This document shows positions 1-7,932 of a stretch of 64,000 nucleotides of DNA, in pieces (the stretch's first letter is position 1; each line of letters opens with the position of its first letter). The DNA is from Anaerolineales bacterium (GTDB taxonomy: Bacteria > Chloroflexota > Anaerolineae > Anaerolineales > Villigracilaceae). The translations under genes were made by a program, and so were the position numbers. Under the pieces are notes generated by a model, which was not told the origin of the DNA, did not search any database, and saw nothing but the letters and a program-made list of their open reading frames with translations. The stretch covers positions 62,001 to 126,000 of the forward strand of contig JACKAV010000010.1 in NCBI GenBank assembly GCA_020634895.1. Reading direction: 5' to 3'.

Positions 1-1
1 A

Positions 2-715
2 CTCACCACCGGTGACGTTCAGGGCTTTGCCTACAACCTCAACGAACCCTTCTGGGGCGCTGGCTTCTATGGCGCTTTCGGCGGCTGGCCTCTCGATGAG
101 AACGATCAGCCCCAGTTCGACAATCAGGCGTTCATTGACTACCTGGCATTCGTCAAGCAGCTCAAGGACGACGGTGTCGTTCCCGCGGAATGCGATTACA
201 ACTGCGCTGACACCCTGATGAAAGACGGCAAGGCTGCCATGATCATCAACGGTGACTGGTCGCTCGGCGATTACACCACCGCTCTCGGTGACAACCTCGG
301 TGTTGCTCCTGTCCCGACCATCAACGGCAACCCCTACACCGAAATGACCGCCGGCAAATACTTCATGGTATCCAATGCTGTTCTCGATGATGCCGCCAAG
401 AAGGATGCTGTCACGAAGTTCATTACCTACATGACCTCCGCCGACGTTCAGAAGAAGTGGCTTGATGAATTCAAGCGCCTCCCCTCCAACTCCGAAGTTG
501 CTCAGGACCCGAGCATCTCCAGCGACCCGATCCTCGCCGGCTCCATGGCTGACCTCTCCGTCGGTCGCGGTCAGCCCGCCGCCCCTGAGATGCGCTGCGC
601 ATGGGATGCCTGGCGCCCGAACCTCGAAGGCGTGATGGCTGGTACCATCACCCCCGAAGATGCTGCTGCGGCTGCACAACAGGCTGCGGACGAGTGCGTA
701 CTCACTCTCCAGTAA
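2..715 (+). CDS. Maltodextrin ABC transporter solute-binding protein (5' partial)
   Basis: This is the C-terminal 237 residues of an extracellular sugar-binding protein of the MalE class; the N-terminus with its expected lipoprotein signal lies outside the window. The frame is open from base 2. The stretch MKDGKAAMIINGDWSLGDY and the later KYFMVSN and FITYMTSADVQKKWLDEF segments follow the pattern of the second lobe of group 1 solute-binding proteins. It would capture maltose or maltodextrin outside the membrane and deliver it to the two permeases encoded just downstream. The following GH13 enzymes support an alpha-glucan substrate. A hairpin after the stop probably keeps its expression above that of the permeases. 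The family is sure; the exact sugar is inferred from context. Confidence 0.88.
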   Translation, partial: LTTGDVQGFAYNLNEPFWGAGFYGAFGGWPLDENDQPQFDNQAFIDYLAFVKQLKDDGVVPAECDYNCADTLMKDGKAAMIINGDWSLGDYTTALGDNLGVAPVPTINGNPYTEMTAGKYFMVSNAVLDDAAKKDAVTKFITYMTSADVQKKWLDEFKRLPSNSEVAQDPSISSDPILAGSMADLSVGRGQPAAPEMRCAWDAWRPNLEGVMAGTITPEDAAAAAQQAADECVLTLQ

Positions 716-738
716 TTCCACTTTTGTAAGACCCCTTG

Positions 739-772
739 AGGGGGAGCATTCATTTGCTCCCCCTCCTTATTA
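739..772 (+). terminator. Hairpin between binding protein and permease genes (attenuator-like)
   Basis: Ten-base arms agggggagca (739-748) and tgctccccct (755-764) form a strong stem with a six-base loop, followed by a T-rich but interrupted tail. Similar partial terminators commonly separate an abundant binding protein from its permeases. It probably terminates a fraction of transcripts and protects the 3' end of the upstream message. Confidence 0.6.
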
Positions 773-790
773 TTTTTACGGAGGGAACTC

Positions 791-2293
791 ATGGAAAATG
801 AGAACACTTTTCGGCGTTATTTGCCAACCGTGCTATGGATCGCAGCCCTGACAGCGGTGTACTTCACCCTAAACACACTGATCTCGCCGTACGCAGACGG
901 TATCACACTCAATGGCAAGATCGTTTCCGAACATGTCAAAGAACTGGGTGGGTTTCTCCTGGGCATTTTCGGCAGCATAGCGCTTATCGAGATCTACATC
1001 TACCAGATGTTCTTCCGTACGCCAAAGGATCTCGTATCGAAGATCGTCACCCGCACCCTTCAGGTTATCGTCGCAATCGCGATGGTAATGGTAATCGCCA
1101 CATTCCTCGAAACTACCGACTTGTTTCGCATGGGGGATAATCCCATTGGGAACTTTTTCCGTTCCCCTATTACAGGATTTACAAATCTCAAGGACACACT
1201 CATCAGCTCCGGCATTGCCACCAAGGACAGCGCAACTGCGGTTGCGGGAGTGTTTGTTTCCTTGTTGCTTCTTGTTGTATTTGCATTCATTCATTTCACG
1301 AGTGTTCCCCGCAACAGCCGATACGGACTGGCTTACCTGCTGATCCTGCCCGCTTTTCTCGGTGTTCTATTTCTTATCATTTACCCCTTCCTCTTTGAGA
1401 TCAAGCTGGCTTTTTCCAACGCATCCCTTGGAACGCAGGCAACCAAGAACGCCCAATATGGGTTGCAATACGGCTGGGCAAACCTTGTCGCTCTTTTCAC
1501 CGGTTCTGTCGCCAAAGACGCCAAATTCTTCGAAGTACTGTGGCGCACTATTTTATGGACGGTCATTAACGTCACCTTCCACGTTGCCGGCGGCATGGGA
1601 TTGGCAATTTTGCTGCATCGCCCCATGAAACTACAGGGTGTATATCGAACATTATTGATCTTCCCCTGGGCAATTCCAGCCACAATTGCCGCCATGGCAT
1701 TAAGAAACGAATTTGACAGTCGGTATGGGCTTTTCAACATTCTTCTGGGCAACCTCAATACATGGCTTACCAACGTAAGTCACGGTACCGCCAGCATCAT
1801 AGGGATCGGAAATATGTTCGCCTGGCTTGCGGCTCATATCGGACCCGTAAGCTGGAAACAGGACCCATTCTGGGCGTTCGTTTCCATTTTGATCTCGAAC
1901 ATCTGGCTCGGCATCCCGTTCATGTCCGTCATCATCCTTGGCGGTCTGCAAAGCATCTCGCAGGAATATTACGAAGCGGCTGAGATCGACGGTGCCAGCA
2001 AGTGGCAACAGTTCCGCAATATCACAATTCCGCTCCTTCGACCGGTACTTACCCCAGCGATCGTACTCGGCGTAGTGTGGACGTTCAACAAATTCGATAT
2101 CATCTACCTCATCACCCAGGGCGGTCCTCAGGAGAAGACGGATATTCTCGTGTCTTCCATGTATAAAGCCGCATTTAGTTTTTATAGATACGGCTTTACC
2201 GCAATGTTCGCGCTGGTGATCTTCGCCATCTTGTTCCTGTTTACGATCTTTTATCTGCGCATCACCGGCGGGTTAAAGTCCGCTACGGAATAA
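791..2293 (+). CDS. MalF-type sugar ABC permease
   Basis: A 500-residue inner-membrane permease of the binding-protein-dependent family. It has extra hydrophobic segments in the first 180 residues, as MalF-type subunits do, followed by the conserved core. The EAA loop that docks the ATPase is visible as EAAEIDGASKWQQFRNITIP near residue 395. A GGAGG ribosome site lies six bases before the ATG. It should pair with the next gene product to form the channel for maltodextrin uptake. No MalK/MsmX-type ATPase is encoded in the window, so the ATPase is either beyond the left edge or a shared subunit elsewhere. Confidence 0.9.
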   Translation: MENENTFRRYLPTVLWIAALTAVYFTLNTLISPYADGITLNGKIVSEHVKELGGFLLGIFGSIALIEIYIYQMFFRTPKDLVSKIVTRTLQVIVAIAMVMVIATFLETTDLFRMGDNPIGNFFRSPITGFTNLKDTLISSGIATKDSATAVAGVFVSLLLLVVFAFIHFTSVPRNSRYGLAYLLILPAFLGVLFLIIYPFLFEIKLAFSNASLGTQATKNAQYGLQYGWANLVALFTGSVAKDAKFFEVLWRTILWTVINVTFHVAGGMGLAILLHRPMKLQGVYRTLLIFPWAIPATIAAMALRNEFDSRYGLFNILLGNLNTWLTNVSHGTASIIGIGNMFAWLAAHIGPVSWKQDPFWAFVSILISNIWLGIPFMSVIILGGLQSISQEYYEAAEIDGASKWQQFRNITIPLLRPVLTPAIVLGVVWTFNKFDIIYLITQGGPQEKTDILVSSMYKAAFSFYRYGFTAMFALVIFAILFLFTIFYLRITGGLKSATE

Positions 2294-2305
2294 GGAGAAT
2301 TCGAA

Positions 2306-3229
2306 ATGACTACACTTTCTACTCAAAAGCCTTCAAATCCCATCAGTAGATTCTTTCGATGGTTCTTCTATCGTTCGCGCGGCGACAGCCCTTTCAAGAC
2401 CATTTTGATCCACGCGGCACTCATCATTGCCTGTGTGATCGCGGTCTACCCTGTTCTGCGTGTGGTTACCATTTCCCTGCGCCCCAACGACACCCTCCTC
2501 ACCACCGATTTGCGCATCATCCCTGAAAACGCCACACTGGATAATTACAAGGAAGTACTTTTCGGCTCGCCGGAAAAGAACCGCAAATCCGACTTCTTCC
2601 TGTGGATCTGGAACTCGATTTCCATTGTCGCTGTGACCTCTGTCATCAGCGTGATCCTCGCCTCCATCAGCGCGTACGCCTTCTCGCGCTTCAAATTTCC
2701 AGGGAGGTCGGCAGGGCTCGTCTTCCTTCTAACCACACAAATGATCCCAGCCGGGATGCTGCTATTGCCACTATTTATCATGATCGCCAAACTAAAAATG
2801 ATAAATACGCCCCTGGGGCTTCTGATCGCGTACGCAGTCACAGCGGTACCGCTAACCATTTGGACTCTCAAAGGCTACTACGACACCATTCCGGTCGATC
2901 TCGAAGAGGCGGCACTGATCGACGGCGCAAACCGCTTCACGGTTTTCACCAACATCATCCTCCCGCTTTCCACCCCGGCGCTCGCCATCGCCTTCCTGTT
3001 CTCCTTCATGGGCGGCTGGAGCGAATATTTGGTGGCGCGCGTGGTGCTGCAAAAGAACGAAAGCTTCACCTGGCCCCTCGGCATTTTCACCTATGCACAG
3101 CAATTCACCGTTTCGTGGGGACAATTCGCCGCAGCTTCCGTCCTGATCGCGATCCCCGTCATGGCGCTCTTCCTCTATTCTTCCAAGTGGCTCATTTCGG
3201 GCTTGACCCTTGGCAGCGTAAAGGGATAA
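2306..3229 (+). CDS. MalG-type sugar ABC permease
   Basis: A 307-residue permease with six predicted membrane segments. Its EAA loop reads EEAALIDGANRFTVFTNIIL (about residues 199-218). A long cytoplasmic N-terminal tail precedes the first membrane helix near residue 32. The start is supported by AAGGAG eight bases upstream and lies 12 bases after the previous stop, so the two permeases are co-translated. It forms the second half of the heterodimeric translocation pore. A good rho-independent terminator follows, closing the transporter part of the locus. Confidence 0.9.
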   Translation: MTTLSTQKPSNPISRFFRWFFYRSRGDSPFKTILIHAALIIACVIAVYPVLRVVTISLRPNDTLLTTDLRIIPENATLDNYKEVLFGSPEKNRKSDFFLWIWNSISIVAVTSVISVILASISAYAFSRFKFPGRSAGLVFLLTTQMIPAGMLLLPLFIMIAKLKMINTPLGLLIAYAVTAVPLTIWTLKGYYDTIPVDLEEAALIDGANRFTVFTNIILPLSTPALAIAFLFSFMGGWSEYLVARVVLQKNESFTWPLGIFTYAQQFTVSWGQFAAASVLIAIPVMALFLYSSKWLISGLTLGSVKG

Positions 3230-3243
3230 TTTCGCCGAACATG

Positions 3244-3283
3244 AGAGTCCCTTCCTTCCTCTGGAGGGAGGGGACTCTTTTTG
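3244..3283 (+). terminator. Rho-independent terminator after permease gene
   Basis: The outer arms agagtccc (3244-3251) and gggactct (3271-3278) extend inward through a purine/pyrimidine stem and are followed by a T run. It separates transport genes from the amylase genes, which may therefore be read from partial read-through or from a promoter I could not identify. Confidence 0.8.
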
Positions 3284-3293
3284 CCTCTTAACA

Positions 3294-4940
3294 ATGACCA
3301 AACGAATTACTCTCACCCTCCTCACTCTTCTGATAATTTCATCCTGCGCCTCCCCCGCGCCGACGGTTGAATCCCCGCCGACGGCAACCACTGCCCCTGA
3401 AACAGGATCAGCCAACTGGTGGAAAGACGCGGTCTTCTACGAGATATTCGTCCGCTCCTTTTACGACTCCGACGGGAACGGCATCGGTGACTTCAACGGC
3501 ATCACCGCCAAGTTGGATTACCTGAACGACGGCGACCCAAACACCACCACCGATCTTGGCGTGACCGGTATTTGGTTAATGCCGATTTTCCCCTCGCCCT
3601 CCTATCACGGGTACGACGTAACAGACTACTACGATGTCAACCCGCAGTATGGGACCATGGATGACTTCAAGCATCTTGTTGAAGAAGCGCACAAACGCGG
3701 AATCAATGTCATCCTCGACCTTGTTCTGAACCACACCTCAGACCAACATCCCTGGTTCAAAGATGCGAAAAAGGATGTCAACTCGCCGTACCGCGATTGG
3801 TACATCTGGAGTGAAACCGACCCGGGATACAGAGGTCCATGGAATGAGGAAGTCTGGCATCCGTCGTTGACCGGATATTATTACGGCATCTTCGAAGCCT
3901 TCATGCCGGACCTGAATTACAACAACCCCGAAGTGACCGCCGAAATGGAAAAGGTCTATGCGTTCTGGTTAAACGATGTCGGCGTGGACGGTTTCCGGCT
4001 CGACGCGGCAAAACACCTGATCGAAGAAAATACCACCCAGCAGAACACTACGGCAACCCATGAGTGGTATCAGTCAATGTACCCCGTTTACAAGGAAATA
4101 AAGCCCGATGCAATGACCGTTGGCGAATTGTTCGGTGACAGCATGTCCGTTTCATCGCGCTACATCAACGACAAGGAATTCGACCTGATCTTCAATTTTC
4201 AGCTTGCATCTGAGATCATCAAGTCGGCACAGAGCGGACGCGCCAAATTCGCTACACGAATGATCGAAACCAGCGATAAATACCTTCCAGAGTACCAATA
4301 TGCGCCATTTTTGACGAATCACGACCAGAATCGCGTCATGAATGAATTGCAAAATGACGTAAATAAGGCTAAAATCGCCGCCGCGATCATGCTGACTGCC
4401 CCGGGCACGCCGTTCATCTATTACGGTGAAGAGATCGGCATGATGGGCAGCAAGCCGGACGAAAACATCCGCCGACCCATGCAGTGGAACGACAGCGACA
4501 ACAGCGGCTTCACAACCGCAAGACCATGGCGGACTCCTGACACAAACTACAAGGAAGTGAATGTCGCCACACAGGAAAATGACCCGTCTTCGCTTCTGTC
4601 GCTTTACCGGGAACTGATCCAACTGCGGACGCAGCATTCGGCGCTTCGCACAGGACAGTATATTGTCGTAAACTGCAACAATCCCGCCATTTATGCGGTC
4701 ATCCGCATGGACGATAATGAGGCGGTCTTGATCCTGCTCAACATGGACGCAGAGCCAGTCACAGGCTATTCGCTTTCACTCGACACGTCAGAATTGGCTG
4801 ATGAGACATACGGCGTTGAAACGCTCCTTGGCGCTGTTCAGGCTCAAGGTCCGGTTGTGACGCGCGGCGGTTTTGCAAACTATCATCCCGTGGAAGAACT
4901 GGCTCCATACAGCACGATCATCCTAAAATTTCAACCGTAA
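3294..4940 (+). CDS. Secreted GH13 alpha-amylase / alpha-glucosidase lipoprotein
   Basis: A 548-residue glycoside hydrolase family 13 enzyme that begins with a lipoprotein signal (lipobox ISSCAS, Cys about residue 18) and a Thr/Pro linker, so it is probably anchored on the outer face of the membrane. The four GH13 signature regions are present: DLVLNH, GFRLDAAKH (nucleophile Asp), GELF (acid Glu) and FLTNHDQNR. DSDGNGIGDFNGI near the N-terminus is typical of oligosaccharide-acting GH13 enzymes and may bind calcium. It would trim starch or maltodextrins outside the cell and feed the transporter. The exact linkage specificity cannot be told from the sequence. Confidence 0.9.
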   Translation: MTKRITLTLLTLLIISSCASPAPTVESPPTATTAPETGSANWWKDAVFYEIFVRSFYDSDGNGIGDFNGITAKLDYLNDGDPNTTTDLGVTGIWLMPIFPSPSYHGYDVTDYYDVNPQYGTMDDFKHLVEEAHKRGINVILDLVLNHTSDQHPWFKDAKKDVNSPYRDWYIWSETDPGYRGPWNEEVWHPSLTGYYYGIFEAFMPDLNYNNPEVTAEMEKVYAFWLNDVGVDGFRLDAAKHLIEENTTQQNTTATHEWYQSMYPVYKEIKPDAMTVGELFGDSMSVSSRYINDKEFDLIFNFQLASEIIKSAQSGRAKFATRMIETSDKYLPEYQYAPFLTNHDQNRVMNELQNDVNKAKIAAAIMLTAPGTPFIYYGEEIGMMGSKPDENIRRPMQWNDSDNSGFTTARPWRTPDTNYKEVNVATQENDPSSLLSLYRELIQLRTQHSALRTGQYIVVNCNNPAIYAVIRMDDNEAVLILLNMDAEPVTGYSLSLDTSELADETYGVETLLGAVQAQGPVVTRGGFANYHPVEELAPYSTIILKFQP

Positions 4941-4957
4941 CAAAGAGGCAAATTTCA

Positions 4958-6424
4958 ATGTCAACTCCATCATGGGTGCAAGACGCCGTCTTTTACCAGA
5001 TATTTCCAGATCGATTCGCACGCAGCGAAAAAATGGCTGGCAGATTTCAATTTGAAGATTGGGACACGCCGCCATCACCGCATGGATTTAAGGGCGGCGA
5101 TCTGTACGGCGTGGCGGATAAACTCGATTACCTGAAAGACCTTGGTGTCACCGCGCTGTATTTGAATCCCATTTTTGCTTCGGCAAGCAACCATCGTTAT
5201 CACACGTATGATTACTACAATGTTGACGAACTGCTGGGCGGCAATGCGGCTTTTGAACACCTGCTCAACAAGGCGCACAGCATGGACATCCGCATCGTGC
5301 TGGACGGTGTGTTCAACCACGCTTCACGCGGATTTTGGCAATTCCATCATGTACTCGAAAACGGCGACGGCTCGCCCTACAAGGATTGGTTCTATTTCGA
5401 TCCCGAGCGCCTAAATGGACATAAGCATTGGGGCGCATACCCAACGCCGCACGAGCAAAAATTATTGCAGGGTGAGGATAGTCTCACTGCCATCGGTTAC
5501 CGCGGCTGGTGGAATCTGCCTGCGCTGCCGAAGTTCAACGTCAACACACCTGCGGTGCGCGAGTTTCTCTTTGGCGTTGCCGAGCATTGGGTTCGCCTCG
5601 GCATTGACGGCTGGCGGCTGGACGTCGCCACCGAGATCGATGACGATGCCTTCTGGCAGGAATTCCGCAGCCGTGTGCGCGCCATCAACCCTGAAACTTA
5701 CATCGTGGCAGAGATCTGGCATGAAGCGCAGCGCTGGCTGCAAGGCGATCAGTTCGATGCAACAATGAATTACGAAGTGACAAAACCCTGCCTGGCATTC
5801 TTCCCGAAAAAGCTGGACTTGCATGTTTTGCACCAGCAGGGAAATTACCAGGGCATTCACCACACCATTGACGCACATGAATTTGCCAATCGCATCGACC
5901 ATAACCTCGGCTTGTACAAGCGCGATATTACTTTTTCCCAGCTCAATCTTTTGGACACGCACGACACGCCGCGGTTTCTCTCCTGCGTTCTCGAGGATAA
6001 GTCCGCGCTGAAAATGGCATGGTTGTTCATGTTCACTTACCCCGGCGCGCCTTGCATCTATTACGGCGATGAGATCGGCGTAAATGGTGCACATGACCCT
6101 GAGTGCCGCAAATCCTTCCCGTGGGATGATGAATCAAAGTGGGATAAAGACCTTCATGCCTACGCGAAAGAGCTTATCGCCCTGCGGAAAAAGCATGAAA
6201 CGCTGCGGCGCGGCGATTACAAGCGCATGTATTCCGCAAATGAAGTGATGGCGTATGCAAGAGTCCACAAGGATGAAGAGATCGTCATTGCGATCAACGT
6301 AGCGGACGAGGAACGAACCGTCCCATTGCCGGTCAGGAAGAAGGCAAAAGCCATCTTTGGCAACCCGTCTATAAATGGCGATCAGGTCACGATCCCGGCG
6401 CGAAGCGGGGTCGTCATCAAGTAA
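4958..6424 (+). CDS. Cytoplasmic GH13 neopullulanase / cyclomaltodextrinase-like glucosidase
   Basis: A 488-residue GH13 enzyme without a signal peptide, 17 bases after the preceding amylase with an AGAGG site. Catalytic regions are GVFNH, GWRLDVATE, AEIW and DTHDTPR. The fifth region reads LPKFN, close to the MPKLN motif that marks the neopullulanase / cyclomaltodextrinase / maltogenic amylase group (GH13_20). The long N-terminal domain of classical members is absent, which makes this a short form. It probably hydrolyses imported maltodextrins or pullulan fragments in the cytoplasm. The C-terminal beta domain runs from about residue 405. Confidence 0.87.
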   Translation: MSTPSWVQDAVFYQIFPDRFARSEKMAGRFQFEDWDTPPSPHGFKGGDLYGVADKLDYLKDLGVTALYLNPIFASASNHRYHTYDYYNVDELLGGNAAFEHLLNKAHSMDIRIVLDGVFNHASRGFWQFHHVLENGDGSPYKDWFYFDPERLNGHKHWGAYPTPHEQKLLQGEDSLTAIGYRGWWNLPALPKFNVNTPAVREFLFGVAEHWVRLGIDGWRLDVATEIDDDAFWQEFRSRVRAINPETYIVAEIWHEAQRWLQGDQFDATMNYEVTKPCLAFFPKKLDLHVLHQQGNYQGIHHTIDAHEFANRIDHNLGLYKRDITFSQLNLLDTHDTPRFLSCVLEDKSALKMAWLFMFTYPGAPCIYYGDEIGVNGAHDPECRKSFPWDDESKWDKDLHAYAKELIALRKKHETLRRGDYKRMYSANEVMAYARVHKDEEIVIAINVADEERTVPLPVRKKAKAIFGNPSINGDQVTIPARSGVVIK

Positions 6425-6431
6425 AACTTTT

Positions 6432-6473
6432 GAACCACAGGTGAATCCACAACTCCATCTGTGGTTCTTTATT
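6432..6473 (+). terminator. Terminator between two GH13 genes
   Basis: Nine-base arms gaaccacag (6432-6440) and ctgtggttc (6459-6467) are followed by a T-rich tail. The next gene starts only 15 bases later, so read-through is probably needed for its expression. Confidence 0.65.
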
Positions 6474-6487
6474 ATGAAAGGCATCCC

Positions 6488-7789
6488 ATGAACAAATACA
6501 CACCCAAACCAGCCGTCCGGCTCACCCACCCTGAGTGGAGCAAGGATGCCGTTATCTATCAGATCAACACGCGGCAGTTCACGCCAGAAGGAACGTTCAA
6601 GGCAGCAGAGACGCATCTGCCGCGCCTGAAGGAACTCGGCGTGGATATTTTGTGGCTGATGCCCATCCATGAGATCGGGCAAAAGAATCGCAAAGGCACG
6701 TTGGGAAGCCCTTATGCGGTGAAGGATTATTACAGCGTCAACCCGGAATTTGGAACGTTGGAGGATATAAAGCATTTTGTGGATGCGGCACACGCGCAGG
6801 GCTTTCGCGTCATTCTGGACTGGGTGCCGAATCATACAGCCTGGGATAGTGTCCTCGTCTCGGAGCACCCCGACTGGTACACGCGCAATTGGAAGGGTGA
6901 CTTTCACCCCACGCCGTGGTGGGACTGGTCTGACATCATCGACTTGAATTATGCGCTGCCGGAAGTCCGCGAATACATGACCGAGGCAATGAAGTATTGG
7001 GTTCGCGATATGGACGTCGACGGCTTCCGCTGTGACGTGGCGGGTTTTGTTCCCACCGATTTTTGGAACACCGTCCGCAAGGAACTGGATGCCATCAAAC
7101 CGGTATTCATGCTCGCGGAATGGGAGTCGCGCGACCTGCACGAAGAAGCCTTCGATATGACCTATGCGTGGACGTGGTACGACACGCTGCTCAACATCGT
7201 CAAAGGTGATGGAGATGTCAGCCTGCTGCATATTTATTATTCGTGGAACGAAAAGGCTTATCCGTTCGACATCATGCGGATGCTGTTTACCAGCAATCAC
7301 GACAAGAATTCCTGGGAAGGCACGATGAACGAACGCTTCCACGCCGCAAGGGATGCTGTGATTGCGCTGACTTTTGTCAGCGAGGGGATGCCGCTGATCT
7401 ACAATAGTCAGGAAGCGGGCGAAGAAAAACGACTGGACTTTTTCGAAAAGGATTCCATTCAATGGAAAGACCATCCCATCAACGATTATTACAAAAAGCT
7501 GATCGTCCTGAAAAAGAAGAATACCGCCCTATGGAACGCGCATTGGGGTGCGCGGATGGTACACGTTCCCAATTCTGCGCCTGAAAAAGTGTTTAGTTTC
7601 GTACGTCAGAACGAACAGGATAAGGTATTTGCGGTCTTCAATTTCTCTCCCATGCCGCAAAGCGTCACATTCTCAGATGCACTCTTCCACGGGAAATATA
7701 CAGACTTTACCAGCGGCGCACAAGTGGAAATGTCCGCATCCACGCGGCTGGAGTTAAAACCGTGGGATTTTCTAATTTACACAAAATAG
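6488..7789 (+). CDS. Cytoplasmic GH13 alpha-amylase family enzyme
   Basis: A 433-residue GH13 protein with no signal peptide. Signature regions are DWVPNH, GFRCDVAGF, AEWE and FTSNHDKNS, so the catalytic Asp, Glu and Asp are all present. The ATG at 6488 is preferred over the GTG at 6461 because the upstream start lies inside the terminator stem, and GAAAGG sits just before 6488. It completes a set of three GH13 enzymes (one exported, two internal) for alpha-glucan breakdown. It differs from its neighbours in region I (DWVPNH) and is unlikely to be a recent duplicate. The precise substrate is unknown. Confidence 0.87.
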   Translation: MNKYTPKPAVRLTHPEWSKDAVIYQINTRQFTPEGTFKAAETHLPRLKELGVDILWLMPIHEIGQKNRKGTLGSPYAVKDYYSVNPEFGTLEDIKHFVDAAHAQGFRVILDWVPNHTAWDSVLVSEHPDWYTRNWKGDFHPTPWWDWSDIIDLNYALPEVREYMTEAMKYWVRDMDVDGFRCDVAGFVPTDFWNTVRKELDAIKPVFMLAEWESRDLHEEAFDMTYAWTWYDTLLNIVKGDGDVSLLHIYYSWNEKAYPFDIMRMLFTSNHDKNSWEGTMNERFHAARDAVIALTFVSEGMPLIYNSQEAGEEKRLDFFEKDSIQWKDHPINDYYKKLIVLKKKNTALWNAHWGARMVHVPNSAPEKVFSFVRQNEQDKVFAVFNFSPMPQSVTFSDALFHGKYTDFTSGAQVEMSASTRLELKPWDFLIYTK

Positions 7790-7798
7790 CCCCGCCAC

Positions 7799-7838
7799 AA
7801 ACAAAAAGATCAGGCTGTCCGCCTGGTCTTTTTGTTTC
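7799..7838 (+). terminator. Terminator closing the amylase locus
   Basis: The perfect arms acaaaaagatcaggc (7801-7815) and gcctggtctttttgt (7821-7835) form a 15-bp stem with a five-base loop and a built-in T run, a strong rho-independent terminator. Confidence 0.9.
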
Positions 7839-7932
7839 CAATATACAATTTATCTTTTTCAAATTCTATGCAATAATAGAGACGCTACGCCCGACATCCT
7901 CTTTTAGATAACGAAAGGGTCAGTTCAAACCC

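Noticed and set aside
6134..7474. Long minus-strand open frame opposite the third GH13 gene
   Set aside because: It is the complement of a clear GH13 gene and shows no family motifs.
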